From Gammaproteobacteria bacterium (GTDB taxonomy: Bacteria; Pseudomonadota; Gammaproteobacteria; JACCYU01), in assembly GCA_013695765.1 (NCBI GenBank), contig JACCZW010000057.1, forward strand, positions 22,824-86,823: 64,000 nucleotides of DNA, written 5' to 3'. The position numbers were made by a program, and so were the translations under genes. The notes below the pieces were generated by a model that had not been told where the DNA came from, did not search any database, and saw nothing but the letters and a program-made list of their open reading frames with translations. The stretch's first letter is position 1, and each line of letters begins with the position of its first letter. Below, piece by piece: positions 25,896 through 37,488 of this stretch.

Positions 25896-28253
25896 TCAGT
25901 TGCGCGGTGGCGGCGGCGCCAGCACTTCACGGCCGCCGCTGGCCTGCACGGGACTCACCACGCCGGCCAGCTCCATCACCTCGATCATGCGCGCCGCGCG
26001 GTTGTAGCCGACCTTGAGACGCCGCTGCACGTAGGATATCGACGCCTTGCGCGATTCGGTGACCACCGCCACCGCTTCGTCGTAAAGCGCATCCTCCTCG
26101 CCGCCGCCATTGCCGGACAGCGAATCCGGACCCGGCACTCCGTCCTGCCCGGCTTCCGGCTCCTGCAGCACGGCCTCGATGTAGTCCGGTTTACCCTTGC
26201 CTTTAAGGAAATCGACCACCTTGTGGACCTCGTGATCGCGCACGAACGCACCGTGCACCCGCTCCGGCACCGCCTGGCCCGGCGGCAGATACAGCATGTC
26301 GCCGTTGCCCAGCAACTGTTCGGCGCCCATCTGATCGAGAATGGTGCGTGAATCGATCTTGCTCGATACCTGAAACGCGATGCGCACCGGGATATTGGCC
26401 TTGATCAGGCCGGTGATCACGTCCACCGACGGTCGTTGTGTTGCCAGCACCAGATGGATGCCGGCGGCGCGCGCTTTCTGCGCCAGCCGCGCGATGAGTT
26501 CTTCGACCTTCTTGCCGACCACGATCATCATGTCGGCGAATTCGTCGATGACGATCACGATCAGCGGCAGGGTTTCAAGCCCCGGCGCTAGCGCCTCCGG
26601 GTCCAGTTGCGCGCCGCGGTCGAACAGCGGATCGGTGATCGGGCTGCCAAGGTCGCGCGCATCCCTGATCTTTTTGTTGAAGCCCGCGATGTTGCGCACG
26701 CCCAGTGTAGACATCAGCTTGTAGCGCCGCTCCATCTCCGCCACGCTCCAGCGTAGCGCGTTGGCGGCCTCCTTCATGTCCGTCACCACCGGCGCCAACA
26801 GGTGCGGGATGCCGTCGTAGACCGATAGCTCCAGCATTTTGGGATCGATGAGGATCAGCCGCACGTCGGCCGGTATCGCCTTGTAAAGCAGGCTCAAAAG
26901 CATGGCGTTGATCGCCACCGACTTGCCCGCGCCGGTGGTGCCCGCCACCAATAGATGCGGCATGCGCGCCAGATCGACCGCCACCGGCCGGCCGCCGATG
27001 TCGCGACCCAGCGCCAAGGTCAGCGGCGAACCCGTCTTCTCGTACACCGGTGACTGCACGATCTCGCTCAATGAAACAATTTCGCGCTGCTCGTTGGGAA
27101 TCTCCAGGCCCACTACCGGCTTGCCCGGAATCACCTCCACGATACGCACGCTGATAACGGACAGCGCGCGCGCCAGGTCCTTCGCCAGACTGCTGATGCG
27201 GCTGACCTTCACACCCGGCGCGGGATGCAGTTCGAAGCGGGTGATGACGGGCCCCGGCTGCACGGCCGTCACCTGAGCCTCGATGCCGAAATCAGCGAGC
27301 TTGGCCTCGACCAGTCGGGAGAGATCCTGCAATTTGGCTTGCGAATAACCGCCCTGATGCGGCAGCGGCGGATCGAGCAGCGGCAGCGGCGGCAGTTCGG
27401 CACTGCCGGGGCTGCCGACAAACAGCGGGAACTGTTTGCCCAGCCCTGAGTATTCCCGCGGGACTATTGCCGGTTCGGCTCGCGACGTCGGTTTTATGAC
27501 CGGCACCGTATCGCCCAGCACGGGGTCGATACGCGGCGCCTTGCGTCCCTTTGACGCGGCGCGATGATCTTCGGCGGGCGGTTTGGCAGCCAGCCGGGCG
27601 GCGCGGTGCGCGTGGGAAGCCTGCCACAGCGATTGAGCGCGGCCCACGGTCTGGTTGTACAGACTCATGCCGCCGCGACCGAGCGTATCCATTAACCCAA
27701 GCCAGGACAGGCCAGTGAACAGCGTTATCCCAGCCAGCAGCAACGCAATCAGCAGCAGGCTGGCGCCGACGAAATTGAAAACGCCTTCGAGTCCGTGCCC
27801 GACCAGATCCCCCAGGATGCCGCCCGCGTCGAGCGGCAGCGCCGCCGCACCGATGTGCAAAGTGGCCAGCCCGCAGCCGGCCGCCAGGGTTATTGCGAAG
27901 CCTGCCCAGCGGATGCTCAAGTCGCCGTAAACCGGCTGCTCCGGCGAGCCGGCGCCACGGAATATCAGCCAGCCGCTGTAGATCACTATTACGGGTGCGA
28001 GAAAGGCGAGATAGCCGAACAGATAGAAAAAAGCGTCGGCAAACCAGGCGCCCGCTACCCCGCCCAGGTTGGTGGCGGCGGCACCACCTCCGGTGTATGA
28101 CCAGCCCGGGTCGCTAGGGTTGTAGGTCAGCAGCGCCATGAGCAGGTACAGCCCGATCGCCACGAGCACGAACAAGGCGCCTTCGCGCATGCCGCGAATG
28201 ACGTGTCCGCTCAGGGTACGGCCAGCGACCTTTTTCTGCGTTGCCTGAGCCAA
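25896..28253 (-). CDS. ftsK: DNA translocase FtsK
   Basis: Encodes 785 residues. Four membrane segments occupy about residues 25-180, followed by a short linker rich in Arg/Ala/Pro. The motor domain has Walker [16 protein letters not shown] (about residue 437), Walker [16 protein letters not shown], and [20 protein letters not shown]. The gamma winged-helix domain at the end ([20 protein letters not shown]) reads KOPS DNA sites. FtsK pumps chromosome termini through the septum and activates XerCD recombination. The linker is short compared with E. coli FtsK, as in many other bacteria. The TTG start at 28253 has AGGGAGA upstream. Confidence 0.97.
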   Translation of the reverse strand: MAQATQKKVAGRTLSGHVIRGMREGALFVLVAIGLYLLMALLTYNPSDPGWSYTGGGAAATNLGGVAGAWFADAFFYLFGYLAFLAPVIVIYSGWLIFRGAGSPEQPVYGDLSIRWAGFAITLAAGCGLATLHIGAAALPLDAGGILGDLVGHGLEGVFNFVGASLLLIALLLAGITLFTGLSWLGLMDTLGRGGMSLYNQTVGRAQSLWQASHAHRAARLAAKPPAEDHRAASKGRKAPRIDPVLGDTVPVIKPTSRAEPAIVPREYSGLGKQFPLFVGSPGSAELPPLPLLDPPLPHQGGYSQAKLQDLSRLVEAKLADFGIEAQVTAVQPGPVITRFELHPAPGVKVSRISSLAKDLARALSVISVRIVEVIPGKPVVGLEIPNEQREIVSLSEIVQSPVYEKTGSPLTLALGRDIGGRPVAVDLARMPHLLVAGTTGAGKSVAINAMLLSLLYKAIPADVRLILIDPKMLELSVYDGIPHLLAPVVTDMKEAANALRWSVAEMERRYKLMSTLGVRNIAGFNKKIRDARDLGSPITDPLFDRGAQLDPEALAPGLETLPLIVIVIDEFADMMIVVGKKVEELIARLAQKARAAGIHLVLATQRPSVDVITGLIKANIPVRIAFQVSSKIDSRTILDQMGAEQLLGNGDMLYLPPGQAVPERVHGAFVRDHEVHKVVDFLKGKGKPDYIEAVLQEPEAGQDGVPGPDSLSGNGGGEEDALYDEAVAVVTESRKASISYVQRRLKVGYNRAARMIEVMELAGVVSPVQASGGREVLAPPPPRN

Positions 28254-28305
28254 ATCCGATAATCTCCCTTACGTTGCTCTGATAATTTGTTGAAGAATCT
28301 AATTA

Positions 28306-29376
28306 TTATAAGTCATGTAGCTCGGCGCGTATAACTGGATTGTCAAAATGGCCGGCGCGGACGTTAATGCCGGCCCGCAGTGCCGCGTGCGTGTCCCAGT
28401 CGGGCCTGGTGAGTCTGGCTACGTAACCCATGAGGCTCGCGGACAGCGCCTTGGAGGACGTGCGCGGCACAGCACCCGGCATGTTGGTGACGGTGAAATG
28501 CTGCACCCCCTCTTCGATATAAACGGGGTCGGCATAGCTTGTCGGCCGGCTGGTCTCCACGCAGCCGCCCTGATCGACTGAAATATCAGTGATCACGCTG
28601 CCGGGGCGCATGCACTTGATCATCTCGCGCGTAACCAGCTGCGGCGACCGCTTGCCCGGCAACAGCACCGCGCCCACCAGCAGATCGGCCGCTGGCAGCG
28701 CCGCCTCGATATCGTGGCGGAACGAATACAGCGCGGTGACGTTGGGGCTCAGGTTCCGCATGCGCGCCAGTCGCTCGCGATCGAGATCGAACACCGTGAC
28801 GTTCGCGCCCAGGGCGGCGGCCACCGCCGCGGCCGCGCCGCCGGCCACACCGGCGCCCAGCACCACAACGTTGCCGCGTTCGGCAGCCGCTAGGCCGCCC
28901 AGCATGATGCCCGATCCGCCCTGCGGCTGATGCAGCAAGTGTGTGGCGACCTGCACCGACAAACGTCCGGCGATCTCGCTCATCGGTGCCAGCAACGGCA
29001 GCGCGCCGTTATGTTCCACCGTCTCGAACGCGATCGCGGTGAGACCGATATCGCGTAGTCGCGCCGCGAGTTCACGGTTCGCCGCCAAATGTAGAAAACA
29101 GAACAGCAGATGCTCGCGGCGCAGATAAACGAGGTCCGCGTCTATCGGTTCCTTGACCTTGACTACCAGTTCGGCGCGCGCATAAAGCTCGGCGGCACCG
29201 CGGCAAATCCGGGCGCCGACGGCACGGTAGTCTTCATCGCTGAACCCGCTTTCGAAGCCGGCATCGCGCTCAACGTAGACTTCATTATCTTCCCGCAACA
29301 ACTCTTTGCACGCCGCCGGTATAAGCGCCACACGCCCTTCGTGCGATTTAACTTCAGTGGGGATACCAATACGCAT
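28306..29376 (-). CDS. ald: Alanine dehydrogenase
   Basis: Encodes 356 residues beginning MRIGIPTEVKSHEGRVALIP. It contains the catalytic His region (HLLFCFLHLAANRELAARLR), the SVQVATHLLHQPQGGSGIML segment, the nucleotide-binding motif VVVLGAGVAGGAAAAVAAAL, and SVITDISVDQGGCVETSRPT. The family interconverts L-alanine and pyruvate + NH4+ with NAD+. At 356 residues it is slightly shorter than the usual ~370, mainly at the C-terminus. It is divergent from trxB with about 180 bases between the starts, room for two promoters. Confidence 0.93.
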   Translation of the reverse strand: MRIGIPTEVKSHEGRVALIPAACKELLREDNEVYVERDAGFESGFSDEDYRAVGARICRGAAELYARAELVVKVKEPIDADLVYLRREHLLFCFLHLAANRELAARLRDIGLTAIAFETVEHNGALPLLAPMSEIAGRLSVQVATHLLHQPQGGSGIMLGGLAAAERGNVVVLGAGVAGGAAAAVAAALGANVTVFDLDRERLARMRNLSPNVTALYSFRHDIEAALPAADLLVGAVLLPGKRSPQLVTREMIKCMRPGSVITDISVDQGGCVETSRPTSYADPVYIEEGVQHFTVTNMPGAVPRTSSKALSASLMGYVARLTRPDWDTHAALRAGINVRAGHFDNPVIRAELHDL

Positions 29377-29551
29377 AGGACTCTGCCTTTGTCATGCTGC
29401 CTTTACCAACAACGGGCCGGCTCGTAACATATCCGCTCTTGCCTTGACTTCAATCCGTCCGTCCGAACCCGCGCAGCGTGGAATGGTCATATCCCGGCAT
29501 TCGCGCGTACGAACGATATTGTCGGCTCACGCGGCCGGCGCCTCAAAGTAG

Positions 29552-30523
<972 letters not shown>

Positions 30524-30603
30524 ACCGCTATCCAGTTGTTCGTTACCAGCCTGTCGCCAGCAAAGCGATAGTTCATCTATTTCGCCACCACAGGCGATGC
30601 CAA

Positions 30604-31803
30604 GTGCAACCTGACCATTGTCATCAGAATGAGTTTCACGTGCAGGTCTGCGACTCGCTGGAGGCAGTCGGCGCGGACGAATGGAACCGGCTGGCCGGCT
30701 ACGACGAGCCTTTTCTAAGCCACGAATTTCTCGTCGCTTTGGAACGACACGGCTGCGTGGGCAAGGCGTTTGGCTGGCGTCCGACGCATTTGCTGGCGCG
30801 CGACCGGGACGGTGCGTTAAGCGGCGCGATGCCTCTGTATATAAAGACCAACTCGTACGGCGAGTTCGTGTTCGACTGGTCGTGGGCTTCGGCTTACGAG
30901 CGTAATGGGCTTGAGTACTACCCGAAGCTGGTGACGGCGGTTCCCTATACGCCCATCACAGGCCCGCGCATGCTGGTGCGCACCGATGCGAAAGCAAGTC
31001 GGGTCAAGGACCGGCTGATCGAGAGCGCGGTTGCGCTAGCCAAGGAACGCGGTTTCACTGGCGCACACTGGCTGTTCACGGACCCTGCCGATACCGAGCG
31101 GCTACTGGCGCATGACCTGATGCTACGGCTGGGAGTGCAATACCACTGGCATAACGACGGCTATCGCGATTTCAATCATTTTCTCGACGGCTTTCAGTCC
31201 CGCAAACGAAAGAAGATTAAGCGTGAGCGGGCGCGCATGCCCGAGCAGAGTATCGTTCTAAATATAGTTCACGGCGACCAGGCGGGCGAACGCCTGTGGA
31301 AAACGGTGCATCGCTTTTATACCGACACGTTCGATCGCAAATGGGGCGTTCCCACTCTGAACTTGGGCTTTTTCAAGGAGATCGGGCGCACGATGGGAGC
31401 GCGGGTGGTGCTGGTAATGGCCGAGCTTGATTCGAATCCGGTCGCCTGCGCGATAAACTTTCGCAGCGACAATGCGCTTTACGGCCGCTTCTGGGGTTGC
31501 GACCAGGCGTTTCACAGCCTGCATTTCGAAGCCTGCTACTATCAGGGCATCGACTATTGCATCCGCCACGGGTTGCAACGCTTCGAGCCCGGCGCGCAAG
31601 GCGAACACAAGATCTGGCGCGGTTTTCTCCCGACTCGCACCTGGTCAGCCCACTGGATCGCCCAGCCGCAGTTTCGTGTCGCACTCACCGATTTTTGTCG
31701 ACGCGAACAAGCTGCGATGGAACAGGAATATCAGGCGCTCTGGACTCTATCTCCGTTTCGCCCCGAAGCGGTGCCGCCCACACACGCTCCGCCGGCAAGC
31801 TGA
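30604..31803 (+). CDS. GNAT-superfamily protein of the peptidogalycan-biosynthesis/COG3146 family
   Basis: Encodes up to 399 residues from GTG 30604 (GTG 30640 is another option). Hallmarks are WNRLAGYDEPFLSHEFLVAL, YPKLVTAVPYTPITGPRMLV, FQSRKRKKIKRERARMPEQS and RFEPGAQGEHKIWRGFLPTR. These match a family of two-domain GNAT acyltransferase-like proteins annotated as peptidogalycan biosynthesis/recognition proteins; the true substrate is unknown. No membrane segment is seen. It often lies next to trxB and aat in gammaproteobacteria; here a patatin gene on the other strand sits between it and aat. Confidence 0.88.
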   Translation: MQPDHCHQNEFHVQVCDSLEAVGADEWNRLAGYDEPFLSHEFLVALERHGCVGKAFGWRPTHLLARDRDGALSGAMPLYIKTNSYGEFVFDWSWASAYERNGLEYYPKLVTAVPYTPITGPRMLVRTDAKASRVKDRLIESAVALAKERGFTGAHWLFTDPADTERLLAHDLMLRLGVQYHWHNDGYRDFNHFLDGFQSRKRKKIKRERARMPEQSIVLNIVHGDQAGERLWKTVHRFYTDTFDRKWGVPTLNLGFFKEIGRTMGARVVLVMAELDSNPVACAINFRSDNALYGRFWGCDQAFHSLHFEACYYQGIDYCIRHGLQRFEPGAQGEHKIWRGFLPTRTWSAHWIAQPQFRVALTDFCRREQAAMEQEYQALWTLSPFRPEAVPPTHAPPAS

Positions 31804-31823
31804 CGATGTGGGGAACCAACTGT

Positions 31824-32837
31824 CTAGCCGAACATCGCCTCCAGATCGATCGATGAGCGCCGGCCGAGCATATCGAAATTTTGCTCTAACCAGATCTGGG
31901 CCGCCGCCCGCCCGCGATCCTTGAGCCAGTGCAGAAAAGCGCTGTCATTGTCGAGCTTGCTGGCGCCGTCGAGCTTGGTCAGCGCCTGGTCCGGCTCGAT
32001 CATATGAAGGTTCAGACGGCGCAGACGGCGCTCCAATTTGCTTACCAACAGGAAGTTGCCGCTGACCTGCTGCTTGGCGTGCACGATCGAGCGCATTTCA
32101 CGCAAGAACGTGGTCCCGAAGCTGAGTTCAGCCGTACGCTGTTGGATGCTCGATACCGATGTGGGCAACTGCGGCCGGTCACGCGGGTGCAGCAGGATAA
32201 TGGCGATGTCCCGCGCGCGGCAGTCGTAAAAGAGCGGAAAGAGCACAGGATTGCCCGCGTAGCCCCCGTCCCAGTACGCTTCACCGTCGATCATGACCGC
32301 GTGGTGCAGAGTCGGCAGACAGGCCGAAGCGAGCAGCGCCTCGGGGGTCATTTCGCGGGTTTCGAACAACCGCAGTTTGCCGCTGCTCACCTGCGTCGCC
32401 GCAATGAAGAGGTTGATTTTGCTCTGCTCGCGCAGTTGCTCGAAATCGAACAGGCTGATGACGATCTCACGCAGCGGGTCGAGATTCATGGGGTTAAGCT
32501 GGTAAGGCGAAAAAATCCGGGTCATCGCCAGCGCGCCTTCCAGCGCGAACGAACGTTCCACACCCATTATGCCAGCGCTTGGAGAATATCCGGGAATGCT
32601 GATGCCCACCCGATTCCACAGGCTGGCCAGCGAATGCCGCGCGCCTTCGCGGCCATCGACTGTCATGCCGTAAGCCAGGGCCACCGCGTTCATGGCCCCG
32701 CTGCTGGTGCCGCTGATACCCTCGATGATCAGGCGTTCGTCTTCCAGTAATCGATCCAGCACACCCCAGGTGAATGCACCGTGAGCGCCACCGCCTTGTA
32801 GCGCCAGGTTTACAACTTTGCGACTTTTAAACCACAT
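31824..32837 (-). CDS. Patatin-like phospholipase
   Basis: ATG 32837 (MWFKSRKVVNLALQGGGAHG) is preferred because GGGAGGA lies just upstream. The catalytic elements are present: oxyanion loop LQGGGAHGAF, nucleophile elbow GTSSG (about residue 43) and the Asp of YWDGGYAGN (about residue 205). The family hydrolyses acyl chains of phospholipids. No signal peptide or membrane segment is seen, so it acts inside the cell. The C-terminal region (about 100 residues, many Arg) is less conserved. It is convergent with the GNAT-type gene, separated by only 20 bases. Confidence 0.93.
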   Translation of the reverse strand: MWFKSRKVVNLALQGGGAHGAFTWGVLDRLLEDERLIIEGISGTSSGAMNAVALAYGMTVDGREGARHSLASLWNRVGISIPGYSPSAGIMGVERSFALEGALAMTRIFSPYQLNPMNLDPLREIVISLFDFEQLREQSKINLFIAATQVSSGKLRLFETREMTPEALLASACLPTLHHAVMIDGEAYWDGGYAGNPVLFPLFYDCRARDIAIILLHPRDRPQLPTSVSSIQQRTAELSFGTTFLREMRSIVHAKQQVSGNFLLVSKLERRLRRLNLHMIEPDQALTKLDGASKLDNDSAFLHWLKDRGRAAAQIWLEQNFDMLGRRSSIDLEAMFG

Positions 32838-33273
32838 GTCACGTCCTCCCTGTTGCGACGCAGCATACGGCAGCCGCAACAATCAGGCAACTCGGGTGAC
32901 CTGAAACCTACTCGATGTCAATCATTCCGACGGCTTTGAATCGGCGCATGATTTATCCCCTGTCCTGACAAATCCTCAAAGGTTAAAGTTTAGGGTAAAA
33001 TTTGGATTGCCGTATCGAAGGGAAGCCATGTTCAGACACCCGACCGGCGACGTACAGCCGTGAAGCACTGTAACACTCACGCTGGTGCGCCCCACGGACC
33101 CGCGCAGCTTAAACGGTGGGCGTAGTATGAGCAGATTGCCGGCCTCGTCCGCGAATCACAGCACTTTTACTGAATTGAATTAATCAACGGTATGCCTGGC
33201 GCTGAAGAAAGTAACGAAAACGAGCGAGGAGCATGCGCGCTCTTCCAGTCAATCACAGCAACCGAGCCGCACC
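32838..33273. other. Non-coding stretch between divergent patatin and aat genes
   Basis: No gene is supported in these 436 bases. It should hold promoters of both flanking genes. An AT-richer piece near 32950-33010 (tcctcaaaggttaaagtttagggtaaaatt) is a possible promoter area, without a clear match to consensus hexamers. Confidence 0.4.
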
Positions 33274-34161
33274 ATGAGCATCGAATGGCTGGACCCGATA
33301 GACCCTGAATGTCCGTTTCCGCCGGTCGAAGCGGCGTGCACCGAACCGGGCGGTCTGCTTGCGGCCGGGGGCGACCTGCATCCGGAAAGATTGCTGCGCG
33401 CCTACCGCAACGGCATTTTCCCGTGGTACGAACAGGGGCAGCCGGTATTATGGTGGGCGCCGGACCCACGCGCGGTGTTGTTTCCGCATAAATTCAGACT
33501 GACGCGCAGCCTGCGCAAATCCATACGCAACAGGGGCTACGCCGTCACTTTCGATCGCGCCTTCAGCGAAGTGGTGGCCGGCTGCGCCGCGCCGCGACGG
33601 CAGGGCGCCGGCACCTGGATCACGGATGCGATGCTGTCGGCATACTGCCAGTTGCATGCGCGGGGCGCCGCGCACTCCGTGGAAATCTGGGACACTCAGG
33701 GGGAGGCGCGGGCCGAGACGCTGGTCGGTGGTCTGTACGGTGTGGCCATCGGCGGCGTATTTTTCGGCGAGTCCATGTTCAGTTGGGCAACGGATGCCTC
33801 CAAGGTTGGCATGGCTTATCTGGCACGGCATCTGCAACTCTGGGGCTATGCACTGATCGACTGCCAGTTGCCTTCGCCGCACGTCAACAGTCTCGGCGCC
33901 GAATTGATTCCGCGGCGCCGGTTCTCACGTAAACTGGCGCGCTATTGTTCTATGCGGGGCAATCCCGCACCATGGGCGGTAGATTCACGTCTGGACGTAT
34001 CCGCATGGCAGCCGAGCGATACCGACATCGATGGCAACTTCGTCGGCGACGGCGCGCATAACGAGTACGCCGCGCGCCACAACACGGAACTCTGCGCTCG
34101 CGGCAGCAACCAAAAACGGCGTGGAAATACAAACATAGACGTACAGAGGAAGACTTTATGA
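33274..34161 (+). CDS. aat: Leucyl/phenylalanyl-tRNA--protein transferase, with a C-terminal extension
   Basis: Encodes 295 residues. Family motifs: [100 protein letters not shown]. The enzyme adds Leu or Phe to proteins with N-terminal Arg or Lys, marking them for ClpAP (N-degron pathway). The family is usually about 220-240 residues; here about 50 polar residues follow the normal end and the ORF overlaps the next gene by four bases (ATGA). The tail is probably read-through after loss of the original stop, or a real extension. Confidence 0.93.
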   Translation: MSIEWLDPIDPECPFPPVEAACTEPGGLLAAGGDLHPERLLRAYRNGIFPWYEQGQPVLWWAPDPRAVLFPHKFRLTRSLRKSIRNRGYAVTFDRAFSEVVAGCAAPRRQGAGTWITDAMLSAYCQLHARGAAHSVEIWDTQGEARAETLVGGLYGVAIGGVFFGESMFSWATDASKVGMAYLARHLQLWGYALIDCQLPSPHVNSLGAELIPRRRFSRKLARYCSMRGNPAPWAVDSRLDVSAWQPSDTDIDGNFVGDGAHNEYAARHNTELCARGSNQKRRGNTNIDVQRKTL

Positions 34162-34847
34162 ATGCGAAGCCCCGATGCCAGTCGATGACAGCGGCCGTAC
34201 CGATCCAGATGCGGCTGACGCGCGGCATGATCACGATGGCGTTCATCGTCGCGGTCGCGGCGGCCCTGAGCGCCTGCGTGCCGCCGGGGGGAACCTACGA
34301 TCCCAGCGTGTCCACCAGCGGCGTCGAAGGTGCGGACCCTGGTCAGGCCACCACCACACCGACCCGTGATTATCACATCGGCCCGGAAGATCTCTTATCG
34401 ATATCGGTATGGAAAGAACCGGATCTGCAGCGCGAAGTCCGCGTCAGGCCCGACGGCGGCATATCCTTCCCGCTCGCGGGCGATGTCAACGTCGCCGGCA
34501 AGACACCCGAGGAAGTAACCGGGGTCATTACCCAGCGCGTGCAGAAGTACATACCGGCGGCGGTCGTCACGGTATCGGTCGTGGAGGTCGCCGGCTATAA
34601 CGTATTCGTGATCGGGCAGGTCAACGCCCCCGGAAAGTTTGTGCTGGGCCGCTATGTGGACGTGATGCAGGCGCTGACCCTGGCCGGCGGCATGACGCCC
34701 TTCGCCAATACGGACAACATCTCCGTCCGGCGCCGCGTGGGCAGCCGCGAAATTGTCTATCCATTCGATTACGGCGCGGTGCAGGACGGCGACAACACCC
34801 AGCAGAATATCGTCCTGCAAAGCGGCGACGTGGTGGTTGTACCCTAG
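34158..34847 (+). CDS. Polysaccharide export lipoprotein (Wza/EpsA-like), orphan
   Basis: Encodes 229 residues. A signal peptide ends in lipobox LSAC (about residue 40). The Poly_export domain follows ([60 protein letters not shown]) and one SLBB domain ([20 protein letters not shown] to the end). It forms the outer-membrane ring for capsule or exopolysaccharide export in its family. It starts inside the aat stop region (ATGA), and no chain-length determinant or Wzy/Wzx gene is adjacent, so it is an orphan of an export cluster. The only other polysaccharide genes in the window are the broken glycosyltransferases at 16310-18764. Confidence 0.9.
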   Translation: MNAKPRCQSMTAAVPIQMRLTRGMITMAFIVAVAAALSACVPPGGTYDPSVSTSGVEGADPGQATTTPTRDYHIGPEDLLSISVWKEPDLQREVRVRPDGGISFPLAGDVNVAGKTPEEVTGVITQRVQKYIPAAVVTVSVVEVAGYNVFVIGQVNAPGKFVLGRYVDVMQALTLAGGMTPFANTDNISVRRRVGSREIVYPFDYGAVQDGDNTQQNIVLQSGDVVVVP

Positions 34848-34990
34848 ATTTGGCCGCCAGCGGCGTCGTTCGCGAGGCATGAAAACAAAACTACGCTAAG
34901 CACAATATATCCGGGCTCGCGACTGCAATTCTAGTCCGGTAACGCGCTTGCCAATGGAAACAGCCTCGCCAGAGCCTTGCCAGAGAGCAA

Positions 34991-36070
34991 TCAGTCGATG
35001 TGCGCCGTGATGACCGACTTGATGGCGTCCAGGTTGGGCTCGACGGCGGTCATGGGTTGTGGACTCTGGGAAATTGCGATATCCGTGTCTTTAAGTCCCA
35101 TGCCCGTCAGGGTGCAAACCACCTTCGCGCCCGCCGGGATCTTCCCCGCCCGGATGTCGCGCATGGCGCCGGCCAGCGACGCCGCCGAGGCCGGTTCACT
35201 GAACACGCCCTCGCGCGCCGCCAGCCATTTCTGCGCGGCAAGAATCTCGTGATCCTCGCACTGATCGAACCAGCCGTGTGATTCCGCTTGCACACGCCAG
35301 GCTTGTTCCCAGCTTTGCGGATGGCCGATGCGGATGGCGCTCGCCACGGTTTCGGGTTTATCCACCATCTCGCCGCGCATGAATGGATTGGCGCCCGCCG
35401 CCTGATAACCCACCATAACCGGCCGGGTGGCGACCACACCAACCTGCTTATATTCGCTGTAGCCGATCCAGTGCGCGCTGATGTTGCCGGCGTTGCCCAC
35501 GGGTATGCAGTGATAATCGGGCGCGCGGCCCAGTTCCTCCACGATCTCGAACGCCGCGGTCTTCTGGCCTTGCAGTCGGTACGGATTGATGGAATTGACG
35601 ATCGTCAAAGGCAGTTCCTCTGCCGACTGGCGCACCAGCCGCATGCCGTCGTCGAAATTGCCCTTGATCGTGACGATATGCGCGCCGTGCATCATGGCCT
35701 GTGCCAGCTTGCCCAGCGCGATTTTGCCCTCTGGAATCAGCACGAACGCCGTGATCCCCGCCCGCGCCGCGTAGGCCGCGGCCGACGCCGACGTGTTGCC
35801 GGTAGAAGCGCAGATGATCGCGCGGCTGCCCTCTTCCACCGCCTTGGTAACGGCCAGGGTCATGCCGCGATCCTTGAACGAGCCGGTGGGGTTCAGGCCC
35901 TCGAATTTCACGTAGACATCGACATCCACGCCCAACTCGCCCGCAATGTGGCTCAGCCGGATCAGCGGCGTGTTGCCTTCGCCCAGACTGATGATGCGCG
36001 TGTCGTCGCGCACCGGCAGGCGGTCGCGGTATTTATTGATGAGGCCGGTATAACGGGTTCTGAAGGGCAT
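34991..36070 (-). CDS. thrC: Threonine synthase
   Basis: Encodes 359 residues. The PLP lysine is in PTGSFKDRGM (about Lys66), and the phosphate-binding loop is in ASTGNTSASAAAYAARAGIT. It converts O-phosphohomoserine to threonine. The length (~360) and start fit the short, bacterial/archaeal-type ThrC rather than the long E. coli form. AAGGTAAAAC precedes ATG 36070. It is the third gene of the alaC-hom-thrC string, 57 bases after hom, so hom and thrC are probably co-transcribed. Confidence 0.96.
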   Translation of the reverse strand: MPFRTRYTGLINKYRDRLPVRDDTRIISLGEGNTPLIRLSHIAGELGVDVDVYVKFEGLNPTGSFKDRGMTLAVTKAVEEGSRAIICASTGNTSASAAAYAARAGITAFVLIPEGKIALGKLAQAMMHGAHIVTIKGNFDDGMRLVRQSAEELPLTIVNSINPYRLQGQKTAAFEIVEELGRAPDYHCIPVGNAGNISAHWIGYSEYKQVGVVATRPVMVGYQAAGANPFMRGEMVDKPETVASAIRIGHPQSWEQAWRVQAESHGWFDQCEDHEILAAQKWLAAREGVFSEPASAASLAGAMRDIRAGKIPAGAKVVCTLTGMGLKDTDIAISQSPQPMTAVEPNLDAIKSVITAHID

Positions 36071-36126
36071 GTTTTACCTTAATGAAATTGAGCGGCACCC
36101 ACACAACAATCCAGTTCGATCAGCGG

Positions 36127-37437
36127 TTATTTCAATGACTCCAGACGGATGCGGATGACATCCTGCGTCACCGCCGACAACCGCTCGATCTGCGTGATCG
36201 CCTGGTTCATGTTCTGTTCAACCACCTTGTACGTGATCATGATGATCGGCACGTCGGTTTCGCCTTCGGCCGGCTCCTTTTGCAGGATCGCCTCGATGCT
36301 GATATTAAGATCGCCCAGGATGCGGGTCACGTCGGCCAGCACGCCGGGACGGTCTTGCGCGCGCAGACGCAGGTAATATGCGGTCTCCACCGCCTCGATG
36401 GGCAGCACCGGCGTATCGGACAATGCACCCGGCTGGAACGCCAGATGCGGCACGCGGTTCTCGGGATCGGCGGTGAGCGCGCGCACCACGTCAACGAGAT
36501 CGGCCACGACAGCCGACGCGGTCGGCTCGGCGCCCGCGCCCGGCCCGTAATATAAGGTCGGGCCGACGGCATCCCCGCGCACCAGCACTGCGTTCATCAC
36601 GCCGTCCACGTTGGCGATCAGACGCCGGTGCGGAACCAGGGTGGGATGCACACGCAGTTCGATGCCCTGCGCGGCGCGGCGCGCGATGCCTAAATGCTTG
36701 ATGCGATAGCCCAGATCGCCGGCGTACGCCACATCTTCCGGCGTGATGCGCGTAATGCCCTCGGTGTAGACGTGCTCGAACTGCAAGGGAATGCCAAACG
36801 CGATAGACGCCATGATGGTGAGCTTGTGGGCCGCGTCAATGCCCTCGACGTCGAGGCGCGGGTCGGCTTCCGCGTAACCCAGCGCCTGCGCCTCGGCCAG
36901 CACTTCGGCGAAACCGCGACCGCGCTCGCGCATCTCGGACAGAATGAAATTACCGGTGCCGTTGATGATGCCCGCCAGCCATTCAATGGTGTTGCCGGCC
37001 AGCCCCTCGCGAATTGCCTTGATAATGGGGATACCGCCCGCCACCGCGGCCTCGAACGCTACCACCACGCCGCTTTCGTGCGCGCGCGCGAAGATCTCGT
37101 TGCCGTGCAGGGCGATCAGTGCCTTGTTGGCGGTGACCACATGACGGCCATTGGCGATCGCGCGAAGCACCAGCTCGCGCGCGGGCTTGATGCCGCCGAT
37201 CAGTTCCACCACGATTTCCACGCTCGGGTCGTCGACGATCTCGAACGGGTCGGTGGTCAACGGAATGCCGCGCATGTCGCAATCGCGGGGACGCTCTTTG
37301 CGGCGCGCCGCGGCGCGGACGATTTCGATTTCACGGCCCGCGCGCCGGGCGATCTCGTGCGCGTTGCGGGCCAGCACCGCCACCGTACCGCAGCCGACGG
37401 TGCCGAGCCCGATGATACCGACCTTAACCGGCTCCAA
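36127..37437 (-). CDS. hom: Homoserine dehydrogenase with ACT domain
   Basis: Encodes 436 residues from TTG 37437, with GGAGA upstream. The NAD(P)-binding motif is VGIIGLGTVGCGTVAVLARN. The catalytic Lys region (VTANKALIALHGNEIFARAH) and GGIPIIKAIREGLAGNTIEW are present. The C-terminal ACT domain (RPGVLADVTRILGDLNISIE, about residues 355-430) provides feedback control by threonine. It makes homoserine from aspartate semialdehyde. It lies between alaC (52 bases upstream) and thrC. Confidence 0.97.
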   Translation of the reverse strand: MEPVKVGIIGLGTVGCGTVAVLARNAHEIARRAGREIEIVRAAARRKERPRDCDMRGIPLTTDPFEIVDDPSVEIVVELIGGIKPARELVLRAIANGRHVVTANKALIALHGNEIFARAHESGVVVAFEAAVAGGIPIIKAIREGLAGNTIEWLAGIINGTGNFILSEMRERGRGFAEVLAEAQALGYAEADPRLDVEGIDAAHKLTIMASIAFGIPLQFEHVYTEGITRITPEDVAYAGDLGYRIKHLGIARRAAQGIELRVHPTLVPHRRLIANVDGVMNAVLVRGDAVGPTLYYGPGAGAEPTASAVVADLVDVVRALTADPENRVPHLAFQPGALSDTPVLPIEAVETAYYLRLRAQDRPGVLADVTRILGDLNISIEAILQKEPAEGETDVPIIMITYKVVEQNMNQAITQIERLSAVTQDVIRIRLESLK

Positions 37438-37488
37438 GCCTGCTCTCCGGTAGAGACCCCCTACGCATCACGCGCGCAACGGGTGATG

